Assembly (NCBI RefSeq): GCF_000002235.5
Contig: NW_022145597.1
Location: forward strand, 25,374,423 to 25,438,422
Length of the DNA: 64,000 nt
Direction: 5' to 3'
Source: Strongylocentrotus purpuratus
Taxonomy: Eukaryota > Echinodermata > Echinoidea > Camarodonta > Strongylocentrotidae
Below are positions 46,594 through 59,308 of the stretch, piece by piece (positions within the stretch are counted from its first letter, which is position 1; each line of letters opens with the position of its first letter). The notes under the pieces are model-generated. The model was not told where the DNA came from. It saw only the letters and a list, made by a program, of their open reading frames with translations, and searched no databases. The position numbers were made by a program, and so were the translations under genes.

Positions 46594-47760
46594 AGAGTGT
46601 ATTAAACCAGGAGCAGTCTAGTCCACAAATGACACTCTTTTTTCCAACTTCCGCTCAATCAAGAAATCTTCCCATTTTCCATAGAAGAAATTATCTAGAA
46701 ATCACATTTTCATCATTCTTTCCCAATTTCAGGTTGATAAGTATCTATGGCATGGATTTTTGATGCATTTCATCAAGTCATATATCCTTCATCGTGAAGA
46801 AATATGTTGAAAGAATAAACTAAACCGGAGGATATCTACATTAGTTTTAGATATTAAATACAGGGTCATACAGTATACATGTAGTCCTCGCAGGTTAAGA
46901 AGCATGGGAAGATCATTTTCTGCCATTTTTTAATGGACATGGATTGGCATAATCTTTGCGGATACCTATATGGACCAGAAAAGTTGGGCCAGACTAATAA
47001 TACTGTTCCTGGAACATCACACTTAGGATCTGGAGAGCTAGAGGATCGTTAGTCCCAAATAATCGACTAACATCTCTCTGGCTCTCAACCAACATTCTGC
47101 CTTTTAGCGTGTTAACGTGTGCAACATGAAGCATCGAACCATGGGCATTGCTCAGAGTTGTGGTGAAGAAGAGGGGGAAATTATTTTATCAGGTATTTAT
47201 ATTGATGCGATTCTCTGTATCTCTTGTCTGTATCACATACAGTGTATATATTCAGTGATTATACAGACTAAGAACAAAAACTACAAAAAAAATACTAACT
47301 GACGGGTGCCTATTGAATGTTATTATGAACTCCATGTAGGTTTATGATATTTGTACAGAATTATGCAGCTAATACTGATGTTTTTTCTCCTATGCATTGC
47401 TTTGATGATGTTCGACAAAAGAGGGAGTTTTTGTCTCTTTTTTGTGCTTTTGTTTATTCTCTTTGTGCTTGAAATCTGTAGCGAGAGAAGGAACAGATCT
47501 AGATCTGTCAAGCGTACTACAGCATAAGACAGATTTATCTAATGTGCTATTATTTTAAGCTGCTCCGTGCCAGTCCTTATGTTTCCATGGAAACAATTAT
47601 AACTTATTGCAAGTTGAGTCTTGTGTCAAGACTGAATTTGTTCAAACTTTCGCTGACCGGTTCCTCCCAGTTTGTCTGCTTCTATTAAAACCAACTTAAT
47701 ATCAGGGTGGACTCTCCCTTTAATAATGGTTAATTTGTGATGTATGTCATGTGACCTCTG

Positions 47761-47828
47761 TTGAGAGCCAGAAGGGCAATAACTCTGCGCAAAACAAAGT
47801 GAGTCAATGCCGCTCCGACTCTCGACAA
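47761..47828. repeat. GCCAGAAGGGCGTTAAC hairpin family, copy
   Basis: The left arm TTGAGAGCCAGAAGGGCAAT is the best-kept left end seen. The right arm AGTCAATGCCGCTCCGACTCTC is more diverged. Confidence 0.8.
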
Positions 47829-48631
47829 ACGTGTCAAATAATATTCTTAAAATGATTCCCATGAAATTGACAGCAAAATGTTTGAGGTTTATAATTATGA
47901 ATTACAATGTAGCAAGTAAACTTTGGAATGATGAATGAACTTCAAAAGTTCAAAGTGGTTTCTAAGAAATTTCTAATAACGAGTGTGATGGCCAACGCGT
48001 ATATGTGATAAAGAAACCTGACATTGTTTGGGTAATCATAATAAGTAGTTCAAGTTTCTACCTGCCTTAAAATTTAGTTGGCAAGCTTTCGCCCACTCCT
48101 GTGGACTTTCTCAAGCCAAGTGATTATTCACACATTTTCTTGCTGTCTGCTGCCTAATGATCACCAGAAAAAAAGATAGGTTACAATGAATAAACAGAGT
48201 CCCTATTCAGAGAAGGATTGATCCCTTTTATCCAGGAGGATTCTTTCACCTTTCTTGACCAAAAGTGGCATTTGAACGTCAATAATATGAGTATAATTCC
48301 ATCCAATGTTATGTCCAGTTTATAACGCCAACAAAGAGTGTTTGAAAAGTAGAGCCTTATCGCTTGTCTTGATGAAGACTAACACAGCACCTACACCATA
48401 CACCAATGTGAATATAGTGCTAGTGTCTCCATTGGTGTAAGGTGTAAGAATTCAGTTTTAAATATTAAAGGCCTGAAAATAAACTTTTGGTTGTACACTG
48501 ATCAGTATAGTGCCCTAAGCAAAAATATGAATAAAGAATTCAAGAATTCAGTCAATTTTGTAAAGGGCACATAATGAGGTGGTTTAGAAGTGTAGAAGTG
48601 CATAGAGATATAGCATTTAGTGTTAACTTGG

Positions 48632-48712
48632 TACATCAAAACCTGTCTATAATGGCCACTCTAGGGAAGCTGTAAACGTGACCACTGTAGACAGGTTCCA
48701 CACAGGTCCAGC
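48632..48712. mobile_element. Family G fragment
   Basis: AAAACCTGTCTATAATGGCC and CCACTGTAGACAGGTTCCACA resemble the two ends of 31006-31169. No TA-bounded ends are evident. A further GGCCACTAAAGACAGGT at 48785 may be another fragment. Confidence 0.6.
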
Positions 48713-49571
48713 AACTCATATTTTATGCCAGAGAAACTCCGCATAAATGAACCCATATACCCAGGTCATCTTAAAATAGCGAAGATGGCCACTAAAGACA
48801 GGTCAAGTGCATTTTGGTTGTTATTTTCTCACATTTTGGTTGAATTGTTTATAAATCTATCTGCAGTTGCCATCTATTATCTTTGGTTTTGTTGTTGTAA
48901 ATACTAAAAAGTTGAGGAAGAGGCGAGGTGATAATGTGCCATATTGGTACGCTATAACTCAGGGAAACTAATACTACATGTCGCTGTTAGTAACAGCGTT
49001 TTTTTTTTTGTATCTGAATTTCGTTACGAGGTAGGTAAAAGGTTCTAAGTATTTTGTGATTTGTAACAAAAAAGAAAGAAAGAAATTGAATGTTGTACAT
49101 GGATGACCAACTTAAAGCTGTGTTTTGCGGACCATGGGCTTCTTATTTTGAATGAATGCTCATTTATTTCTTGATTGCTTATGGTTCGCGGCAGATTATT
49201 TGAGAACTTGATTGTAAAATATTCTGTTATGTATTTCTACTTGAATTTTCTATCCATGGAAAGTAATGTTCAATGAGAGATATGTTAAAAAGTTTAATTT
49301 CATCAGATCATTACAAGACACAAATAAGGTTATCACAAATGTTTGGCAAATATCCATGGAACTATTGGATGCACACTGGAGGCAAAAATCATACTTTCGT
49401 TGCATGTTAATTTCAATGGGATTTTTTTTTTTTGTGGCAACAATGCCCCTTCTAATCTTGAGTGCTCAAAACACCATCTGTTGCAAAATCTTTTCATTTT
49501 TGTTTATACCATTGATGCAAAAGTTGAGAACTGGGTTGTTATGGTGGTTATTTTTTTCTTTGTGATCCCTA

Positions 49572-49608
49572 CCCCCCCCCCCCCCCCCCCCCCCCCCCTT
49601 CACTCTCC
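49572..49608. repeat. Poly-C tract, 37 C
   Basis: The longest uninterrupted C run in the window, flanked by pyrimidine-rich sequence on the right. Confidence 0.95.
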
Positions 49609-49863
49609 CTCTTCCTCTCCCCTATGAAACATGATGTACACATTTTTTTGAAAAAAGTGAGCTAGTTATTCAGGGTAACAATGTGTCTGAAATTGCTATC
49701 ATTTTACAGTATTTTTTTTCCTCTATCTACCTCCATATTAAGTTTGCTCAGAACAGAAAGAAACCATTAGCAATATTGCAATGCCATGCTTTTGAAGAAT
49801 TTTTGTTATAGTTTACAATTTGCACTCAAATAGAGTACCGAGGTGTGACGTCATACCGGCCCA

Positions 49864-50028
49864 GTCGTCGAGGTTGCTGGTTTCAAACAATTTTGTGCTA
49901 GACAATGGCTAGTTGATCACACCAGCCCCAAACACTTTAAACAGCCCTGCTCCAGCCCGTTGCTGGAAAGAGTTTTCGGTGAACCTCATGTGCAGGCTCT
50001 GTTGCTAAGAACCAGTAACCTGGACAAC
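49864..50028. mobile_element. Foldback element, copy 1
   Basis: GTCGTCGAGGTTGCTGGTTT on the left is matched inverted by AACCAGTAACCTGGACAAC on the right, giving ends of about 19 bp. The interior from TGATCACACCAGCCCCAAAC to CAGGCTCTG recurs at 62191-62302. Confidence 0.75.
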
Positions 50029-51144
50029 AAGAGAATATGGCGTTAGAACTTTGGTTCTCCATTTGTTCTACCCTGCTTTCCCTGTTGATACAAAAGACTC
50101 TTTACAAATTTTAGCAAACAACTAGCTTAATATCAAGTATACTAGCGATTTGAATAATTTTGGTATTAGCAGTAGAATATTTGTGGAATACAAACTGGAC
50201 ATTTTTAAAGCGTATGATGCACTTTAACCATGCCCAAACTAAAGAAAAATTAGATCAAAATTTCCTTCATATATTTAGAATTTTCTGTTGGAAGTAAACC
50301 TAGGGTTACACAACTTTTCACCATGTAAAAATGTAGAGATTATCTTTTGGGAAGCAAAACTCGGGTTAAATGACTTTTTCGTAATGATGAAACTAAATGT
50401 TAAATGACTTACCTGAAACTTGTTGGTATTACCATGTTAGATACAATGTACTTTTTTAGGGTAAAGTGGATGCATTGTCCAATGGTACCCCTCCCCCAAT
50501 TGTGATGTATCATGTACATGTACCTGTAAATTGCAAAAGATTATCTTCTTCTTTTTTTTACCTACCTCTTTGCCATCGTACAAGTATTGTAAATATACTC
50601 CAAATCATTAAAACTTTGTTGGGAATATTTTTACAGACAAAAGACTGGCTAAAATGCTCAAACATAGCTTTGTGAAATATCTTGGGTTAGAGACTATTGA
50701 AATGTGGGGAGAAAGGGTATAGGATAAAGATTTGTTTTTCTCTTCTTCAAAACTCATTCCAAATCTTAGATTTTACAAGGATAAAAACAATTTCATCCCT
50801 TGGAAGAAGATGCTTTATTTATTTGCTATCTCAGCGACCCAACCGCTAGTCTTGTTGGAACCTTCTGCAATTTCCTGCCTCATAACATTGTTATTTATCA
50901 CCATGCACCTCATGCACTTTTCTTTGCTCATGAAAATCATGTTTTATTGCATTTTATACAAGTAGTTATAGTCTTTTTCATGTATTTATATCGAGTAGCT
51001 ACATATAATATCTTGGCACTAGTATGTTTACTTTTAATATCGCTGTTTTTTAGTTCGTAGCACTTTGTTCTGTTTGAATAGTGTAAATTGCCTATCAAGT
51101 TTGATTAGTATGTTTAGTGGTTTTAGACTGTTAGTTAGTCAGCT

Positions 51145-51208
51145 GAAGAGTCATAAAGGTGTTAACTTATATCAATAAACACTCAGTTAATGCCTTTATG
51201 CCTCTCAA
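51145..51208. repeat. GCCAGAAGGGCGTTAAC hairpin family, copy
   Basis: AAGAGTCATAAAGGTGTTAACTT pairs with CAGTTAATGCCTTTATGCCTCTC. The substitutions CATAAAGG and CCTTTATG are complementary, so both arms have changed together. Confidence 0.8.
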
Positions 51209-52647
51209 AGTATATGATGATGGTCTTTACAAGACCACAGATAAGTAGAATTTTGTGTGTAGATGGATCGTAAGAAGACCTATGTGGATATTTTGCACCA
51301 TATAAATCATTTTCATTGATGAATTTTACTTGAGAAGTTAACGCTCTGTGCTTGCTCATTTGTGAATTATTATGAGAGTTGTTCAATTTCACGACACTTT
51401 TGTTGTATATAGTGGGACTATCTAGGGGTTCGTAGCGTACAATTAATGAAACTTGTTAAATCGGATGGTCAATGTTGTCTGCATTCTTTAGTGATCACAT
51501 ATAAAAGGATAGTTGTATTTTAGAGAGCTTTTAGGTTTAGCTTGAAGGGAAAGCATTGATTGGCTAATTTTAAAAACATATTTTCCCCCTTCTTTTTAAC
51601 AGTTCATGTGTGCTATGTGCTAGAAGGGTACTAGTTAAAAAAAAATTAAAGGTCTAAAGCTTGCATCATGGTTGCAGTACGAGGCATAGTTTGTGGCTGT
51701 TCTGCTTTAAAAAGTAGGATATTTGTGGTGTGATTTCTTTGAAAGTTATTTGTACATCTCGTCACGCCTGCCAGAGTGAGGAACTGATTTCAATAATCAC
51801 TGCTGTTTGAGATTATCATTATTAAACTTGGAACTAAAACTAGTTTCTTATTAACTTATAAAACTCAAGTGGTCAACGTGAGAGGATATATTGTCATAAC
51901 CAAAATGATTCGATGAAGAAATGCACTTTTCTGTCACTTTAATCCTTTAAGTTCTGTCTGGTATAAACTTGGTGTAATTTGAGCTTTTGGGATCAAAATA
52001 GTTAATATTTCTTTTCATGTGAAAGTCTTCACTTTGTTTGTCAAAAGTAGAATTGTGTTACACCATATTTCCTGAGATCGGTGTATGGTTAAGTAACTAT
52101 TATATAAACCCCTGGTGAAAAGGGGCGCCTTTGGTGTTAATACGAAAGTGTTCGGTTTAAAATTTGTGCTCCTGTACAAGTCTTTAAATCCTTTGCATAC
52201 TTATTTCAAAGCTTCTTTTTTTTCCTACTTTTGCTTCAAGTACCAATTTAACCTCAAATGTCTCGCTGTGTTGCTTAAAGTAAATGAAGAAAAAAAGTTT
52301 GAATGAACTTTCAATTTTGGGTGAATGACCTTTGTGAGAGACGTTGAGTATAGTTGTCATAGGTATGGAGTTGCTTTCAAATTTTTCTTAAATCGGGCAT
52401 TTACATTTATGGACCATTTATGACACCGATTATATTCTTCTTCAGATTTGTTTGGTGTTTAATTATGCATATGCGTAGCTGATGAAACAAACGAGTATCA
52501 AATATTTGTAACATAGATGAAGTCATCAGTGCTATTTTTGCTTTGTCTTGATGTGAGACTATTCATACAATCACTAGTCTTGCCCCAAGCATGCTCTAGG
52601 CAGATGTCTATTTTTCTCTTTCAAAATTGTAGAGGAATGATTTCAAA

Positions 52648-52649
<2 letters not shown>

Positions 52650-52686
<37 letters not shown>
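52650..52686. repeat. (AT)n microsatellite
   Basis: A pure TA dinucleotide run of about 37 bases, followed by TACAGTATATGTATG. Confidence 0.95.
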
Positions 52687-52689
<3 letters not shown>

Positions 52690-53460
52690 TATATGTATGC
52701 TCTTTCAAACATCGATTAGAACATTTTCATTTTTAACACCAGGGTGTATCGATCTTCTTTCTACTGGTGTTAAATCTAGTGTTAGTGCTATGCTATGTAG
52801 TGCAGAGTATTTTTAGTGTGATATGAACATATGAATGATAATACAAACTGCTGTCGTGTAGAATGTATTACCCCCATAGCAATACACTCTTTATACACTT
52901 CGATGACTATATATTAAATAAATTATGTACTTGTTATGTGAAAGATTATAGAAAATGGAGGGATACACGTAATTCTCTATTTTCTCTACTATTTTATATC
53001 AAATTGATGGTTTTATGAAACAGGGCCCAAATCGGGTTTATTTTAATCTCATCTGTTGTCCATAGATGTACATGTACTACACCCAGATATAACATGTATC
53101 TTAAAACAAATGGAAAATTGAGATATATTATCCCTGCTCCTAAAGTGCTGAATCAGCTTGATATTTCACATTGGTTAAACAAGGTTAGAATTATTAATGA
53201 TAACTGATAATGAACCGTTCTTTTGTAACACATATCACATTATGATATTACGTCCCTATGCGCTTCAAAAGAAGTTTGGATACCATCAAAGCAGTCCTAA
53301 TATGATAATAGTCAAAGAAGGATAATGCAAAGGTGCTATTTTTCTACATTTCTCATTTCCTAGAACCCTTTTCACAGGGTGAGGGGGTTCTAAAAACAAC
53401 ACTGCCAATTGGAGTTGTACCCTTATTGCCCCAACCTGATTAGGTTTCATAAAAAATCAT

Positions 53461-53525
53461 TCGTTTGGATCCCGAAGCGCATTTAAATGAGATTATTTTA
53501 TCATTAACGCCCTTCTGGCTCTTGG
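53461..53525. repeat. GCCAGAAGGGCGTTAAC hairpin family, copy
   Basis: A degenerate left arm (TCGTTTGGATCCCGAAGCGC) and a strongly kept right arm (TTAACGCCCTTCTGGCTCTT). Confidence 0.7.
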
Positions 53526-53747
53526 TAAACAAAATGTGAGTAGCAGCCCCCGCAAGAAGGCATTACTGCCATCAAAATGCGCACACAGCTCTAACGACCT
53601 TTTCGCAGGCAGCCCTCATTGTCGAATCTTGATGAGGAATAGTAGAGAGAATAAGAAGAGCTTAAGAAGAAAACGTGATTCATACTTTATGATCTCGATA
53701 TTGAATGTATCATTCATGTTGTGTATATAACTGTTGTTGTTGTTGTC

Positions 53748-53814
53748 CGTTTGAAGCCAGAAGAGCGTTAGTTCATATCATTTCAAACAGGGTTAACGCT
53801 CTTTTGACTCCATC
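53748..53814. repeat. GCCAGAAGGGCGTTAAC hairpin family, copy
   Basis: The left arm TTTGAAGCCAGAAGAGCGTTAG pairs with the right arm GGTTAACGCTCTTTTGACTC. The GAAGAGCG and CGCTCTTT parts are again matching substitutions. The CGTTTG flank is shared with the copies at 46526 and 53461. Confidence 0.82.
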
Positions 53815-54762
53815 AGAGACATCTTCTCTTTTTTTACTTGTAGAACTGGGAGTACTAATGTTCATAAAAATAATACTAAGAAGAAAGTGGATGATATTGT
53901 TCACATGGAAAATGTCATTTATGTACAAAATATGATGTATAATATCCAATTTTTCATTATGTAATAAAATCTAAAAACAAACTTTGCTCTCTTTTTTTGT
54001 TTTCATTTGAGCTTCTCACGTATTTCTAATCTTTTCTAGTCATCTCCATGCAATATGAATTGCTCTGCACCGATGTAAAATATCATCTCATCTCAAGAAT
54101 TGAGCAAGAATTGAGCGATAAGTTTGCTTTTATGTCCTTTTAATTTAGAAATTCATAAGCATGACAAACATCACACTCGCACAAAATGAAATACCATTTC
54201 CAATTTCTCCAATTTCCATAATTGAATTCCTGCGTTAAAGACCAGGCATTTATTAACATATTCATCATCAATTATCAACATACATAATTAAAACATCAGC
54301 CACACATTTTCTTGCTACATGTAAACTTCTCCACTGCCAAAAAAATAAAAAATAATAATAATTATGTGCCCATCACCTTACAATTTCAATTTTAAAAAAT
54401 GGTTGGAGGCATACAAAAAAGGGAGAGACACGGCCCCAAAGAGCACCATCTATCCATTTGGTGCATTTGGTATACTGACTTTTCCCCCGTCTTATCTCTG
54501 TATTATATACAAGAATAGATTACAATACAATACACAATTACACATTATACACATCTTTATGATATCTGGTTACGTTGCTATCATTCAAGTGGAGTATTTG
54601 GTCAACTCCAAAACATTTTGTTTATACCGGTACCAGCAAAGTTTTAGAGTCGTCTATACTTCCCAGTGAGAAAACCAATTGAGCTTTGAAGTTTTGTAAT
54701 AGGACTTGCTATGGATAATGATGTACTTTCTACATTCAAATGCCTGAATTGTACCCATAGTC

Positions 54763-54840
54763 ACACTGAAAAGACCGACGCCAGACTGACAAACAGACTG
54801 AAAAGTCGGTCTTGAGTCGGTTTGGCGGTGTGACCGAGGT
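54763..54840. repeat. GTCGGTC/GACCGAC palindromic block
   Basis: GTCACACTGAAAAGACCGAC on the left is matched inverted by parts of GTCGGTCTTGAGTCGG and TTTGGCGGTGTGAC on the right. The GACCGAC words also mark the block at 429-497, so the two may be relics of one family. Confidence 0.65.
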
Positions 54841-56596
54841 ATGACTGCAGTTAGACCAGACGCCAGGACGTTAGTCGTTACAAACAAGGGGAAAACTTAG
54901 ACCTCACTCTAACTTCCTTTGATAAGCTTGACATAAACCAAGCTTGAATCTCGCATCAGATTTGAACTCTAGTGGAATGAAGAGGAAAGGGTTTCAAAAC
55001 ACCTTAACCTATATCTCATCTAGAAGTGATTTTCATACACAGGCGTACAGCAGCCAATTAAGTGACTTGAGATTCGATACAAGCTCTTTGGTTTCTCACA
55101 CAGAATCCAGAAACTGACATGGCTTCCATTCTCCAACAATACCATTAATTTCCTTCAAAAAAAAGTCTTTAAAAAAAAGTCTTAAGAAATTCTTCAAAAC
55201 ATCCATACATTTTCTTCAAAGATTTTATCCTTCAAAAGAATTCTTCAAACAAATTGTTCAAAAGTCTTTGAAGAGTCCTGTCAGCTCTAAACCTGCACAG
55301 TTTGGATCCCTTGCTCAGCCCTACAGAAGAACACATTCAAACTGAATCATTTTCGAAATGTTAAATTTACAAAATGTTCACTAAATATACACAGTGCAGA
55401 TTATATTGGATACAATGTTAAAGAGCTAACAATTTCATTAAGAGAATTGTGGAAAAGACAGATGCAAGAACATAAAATGAAGCTTTTTACTCTCAGTATG
55501 TTTATTCCTCATGAGTCGCAGATATTACCTTTCAGATTTCTGGTACTTATATTGAATTATCTGTTTCAATCCATTCTCATTAGCATAAAATGGTGAGCCG
55601 TAACATACAACTAAAATATCGAACCCCTTTTCCTTATAAACTTCAGGAGACCGATTTGGAAACAATTTCATGGTTTTCGTTATCGGTGACATCGAACCAG
55701 CCCTAGAAGGATATGTAAAAACAGATGAATAAAACATTTTGTGAGATGCTTCCTTGTGTATAGCTACTTATCATGCAGCATACATAAAAATGGGTATCAG
55801 CATCCATAATATACATGTACATATTATCTGGGTAGCAGCTCACAAAATTTGTTTATCAGTACAAGTTCGAAATGCCACTGAAATGCTTGTATTCAAATTA
55901 CCGGTAACACATGCTATAACGTGATGCCTGCGAACTTGTCCTTCGGACTGTTTCGCAAAAAAATGCAGAAGTGAATCTTCACAAGGTCAATTTCATAATA
56001 GGTAAAAAAGACAATCTAGATTTAATGTCCATTTAACAATTCTGTTGTATGTCTATGGTACTAGACTTACAAGCACTTCTTTCGAAACCAATTCCCCATA
56101 CACAAATTTTCATTCTAATATACTTCATCAGAACTCGACACATAACACAAAACTGGCGTCACTTATCTTCCCAAGAAATTCCAGTAACTAGTAAAAGAAA
56201 AAAAGAAAAGAAAAGAAAGTGTTTGGAAGAACAGGCGTGATTTTTTTAGAAAAGAAACATAATTTAGCGAAGGATTATACTAACAAATAAAAGAACTAAA
56301 AATATGCAAAATTGATCATTGAAATTTCATACCCAACAAGGAACAGATAGAATAGAAAAATGGAGAATCTCATTATTTTGTTGGTGTTTGACATACAATT
56401 CATCTGTTTGAAGCAGGAAAAAAAAGGAATGACTTGTGATGTGTAACCACAGCTTAGCGAAACAAAGTGGAACGATACGATGCGTCTAGCACGCAAAATA
56501 CAAGATACACACATAGTTTGTGTATCTGTGGATGAATAGTTGCAATTTGATAAGCTTCAATGACTTTTTATGGAATTAATTTGTCCAATCAAGGTA

Positions 56597-56699
56597 CAGT
56601 CAAACCTGCTTTAGTTACCACCTTAATATAAAGACCACCTGCCTATAAAGACCACTATACTTGCCTCCCTTGGGTGTTCTTTATAGACAGGTTTCACTG
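56597..56699. mobile_element. TA-flanked MITE family G, compact copy
   Basis: 103 bp from CAGTCAAACCTGCT to AGACAGGTTTCACTG with TA on both sides. The interior carries TATAAAGACCACC on one strand and its partners on the other. Related to 31006-31169. Confidence 0.8.
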
Positions 56700-57303
56700 T
56701 AGAAGACAGGCTTACTAGCTCTGTTGTAAAGGGTTCTACCGGAATGGAATAAGACAAGAATCTTCAATAATTATGCACTTTGTATTCCGGACGCGTCTTT
56801 TTCAATGCCCCTTCGTTTCCCAAAGCTACCAGACTTTACACAATTCAATAGATCTTGAATCACTGCAATTACAATCGTTCTTGGAAACATTAATGTGATA
56901 AAATAAGAGAAAATAATCATTGAATACCATGCTACAAAGAAGGAAATAAGTACGAAATGCTGCAAAAGATGGGCTTCTATGTTTCTATTGCATGTAGATC
57001 CAACAAGATCGGTTTAAAAATGCAATTTTCTCTCTAGCGTCAAGCTAAGAGGACAGTGGGAAACTCGCACATTTCTTACATGATTAGTCATAGTTCAAAT
57101 AAAAGTATCGAGTTTATTTCTTTTACCTCCTTCAACAAAAAAGAAGAAGAAAGAAGTTCAGAGGTGCACTATTTAAACCATGCTCACTAATTCAAACATT
57201 GTTGGTACCATTATATAAGAACTGAATATATTATACAACTAAAGTCAACATGTTGCCTCTACATTAAAAAAAAAAAACAATACGCAGTGAAGTGGCTAGG
57301 TTA

Positions 57304-57362
57304 GATGTGGCCTTGTGGTTACAGCCCTGACCACCTAATGAGTGAGTCCCAGGATCAACTCA
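57304..57362 (+). repeat. Possible tRNA-derived SINE head
   Basis: GATGTGGCCTTGTGGTTACA has the shape of an A-box region and is followed by GCCCTGACCACCTAATGAG. The expected B-box is degenerate (CCAGGATCAACTC). No matching tail was seen. Confidence 0.4.
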
Positions 57363-59158
57363 ATCAAATTAACTCACTAAAACTCCATTTCCTTGCAAAT
57401 CTAACAAATCTTCCGTGCCTGTACAAAACAAAATTACAAAAATCATCACTTTTTCTGTGCCTGCACAACAAAATTTGTTTTAAAAAAGGAAATTAATTCT
57501 TAGAGCATCACAATAATATCATTAATACTATTTCCATTAAAGAATGCATATTCAAATTCACAATTTCACACAGAAAGAGAATAAAAAACGAACAATACTT
57601 ACTTGCAACAACTGACAGATGTGTTTCCTATCAAAGTTTGGGCAAAAAAAAATCCACTTCAATTTTCACTTTACATCAACAGGCACACATGTATATCCTC
57701 ACAATATTTCTGCTTTTCTCCTTTCTCATTTTCTCCTTCCAATTTTGTCTATAATTACTTCATTCAAATCATTGTAGTAGATATTTACACATATATGAAT
57801 AAGGCTAGAAAATGTTATCACACCATTTTGCAGGGCTACTGCCTTATGTGCCTCTAAACGAAAGAATCAAACCTGGCGATGTTACAGAGGGTTAGTTTCT
57901 TCCAAAGCTCAGGTGTAGTTCTTGCATTTGCTTTCTATGTGCCTCACTAATATTCATTGATAAACCAAAATTGACCAATCTACTATTTACTCGCAAGGTC
58001 GGCCCCGGGTAGTCCTGAAAGTTTAATACAGAAAAGGCTTTTCTGGACAATTTAGATGCTAAAGGATGTCATGACCAACTATAACTTATTCTGGGGTCAT
58101 TAAAGAACACTTTTTTTCATTTTTTCAACCTTTTTATAAAATGTCATTCAAAAGTGTACGATTTCCTTCACCTAACCCAAATGCCATCAAAATCATCAAT
58201 AACATACAAGTTGCTGTCAGTACACCAAAAGAGAGAGACACTTAGAAAATAACATACAGGGAGAGAAAGAGAGATAGGGATACTGTACGTATATATACAA
58301 AGAATATAAACACAAGTGTAGAGGACTAAAGCATATAGCTAACACTATTAATCAATACCGGTATTTTCTCAATGAAAAGTGATATTCTAGTGACCATTTG
58401 AACATTTAAAGGTGGAAGAAAATCATGCATATTATTTTTTACAACAGATATATATATATTTATATATATATAGATGTATAGATATTTATAAGTTAATTTA
58501 AAAATTGCTTTTTTTTGGACTCGAGAATTCCATATTGTGTGAGAATGCAAAGATTTTGATGGTCTTTATCCTGATATATCAACAAAAACTTGTTCTCATT
58601 CTGTATAAATGCATAGCGAAGTATAAAACGACAGACAATTACACACGACGAATGGTCCTAGTCCCACGTATGTCAAAATTTGTTGGGATAACACTGTACA
58701 GACAGATGAGAATGTTTATCGTAGAAGTGGCAGCAGGAGAGATATCTTTACCTTAAATTTATTGTCTGGATGAAAATTTGAAGGTTTAGGTTGTATGGTC
58801 CGTATGTCGGCAAATCTAAGCTATTATTGTCCCATACATTACAGATCACAAAAGAGTTTATGTAGTATGCATGTACCTGAATAGTTCATCAATTTGCAAA
58901 CCCTACTGGAGCTTGCATCAGACCAAATAGAAAGTAAATTATTCTTCTGATGATAATTTCATGCTCATGATACCATAAAACTTGGTGACATGTGGGACAC
59001 TAAAGGGCCAAATGACTTGGACTTGCCGATGCATGGACCATCGAGTCTAATACATCGCTACTGATCATATCAAGGAATACATAACTGTTGCTAGGAATAA
59101 ATATAAGCCTAGGCATATTTTCTCTAAACTCGCATCACTCTTTGATCAACACCTGATT

Positions 59159-59308
59159 CAGGGGGGCGTTTCAAAACTTGTCATCAGTGACAAATAACAG
59201 TTGATGTTATAAGCTACTGAAATCCTTGCTTCTGATTGGTTATCAGCAGATTTGTCACTGATTTTTGACATTTGTCATTGAAAAAAGGCTTTGTGAAACG
59301 GGCCCCAG
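59159..59308. mobile_element. Palindromic MITE family F, copy 4
   Basis: From CAGGGGGGCGTTTCAAAACT to TTTGTGAAACGGGCCCCAG, in inverted orientation to 35333-35484, with the shared interior CTTGCTTCTGATTGGTTATC. Confidence 0.88.

Larger units (their letters stand above)
46425..48630 (+). other. Probable HS6ST 3' untranslated region (extent unknown)
   Basis: No coding exon. The first good poly(A) signal is AATAAA at 46814-46819, about 390 bp after the stop. A hairpin-family copy lies at 46526-46593, just after the stop and before that signal, and another at 47761-47828. Later AATAAA words, including one at 53963, allow longer transcripts. Which site is used cannot be decided from sequence. Confidence 0.4.
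48713..53985. other. Non-coding stretch, possible distal 3' UTR
   Basis: No coding exon recognised. It contains a 37-base poly-C run, a foldback at 49864, hairpin-family copies at 51145, 53461 and 53748, and an AT microsatellite. AATAAA at 53963-53968 could end a long HS6ST transcript. This span is poorer in MITEs than the first 40 kb, which fits but does not prove transcribed UTR. Confidence 0.35.
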
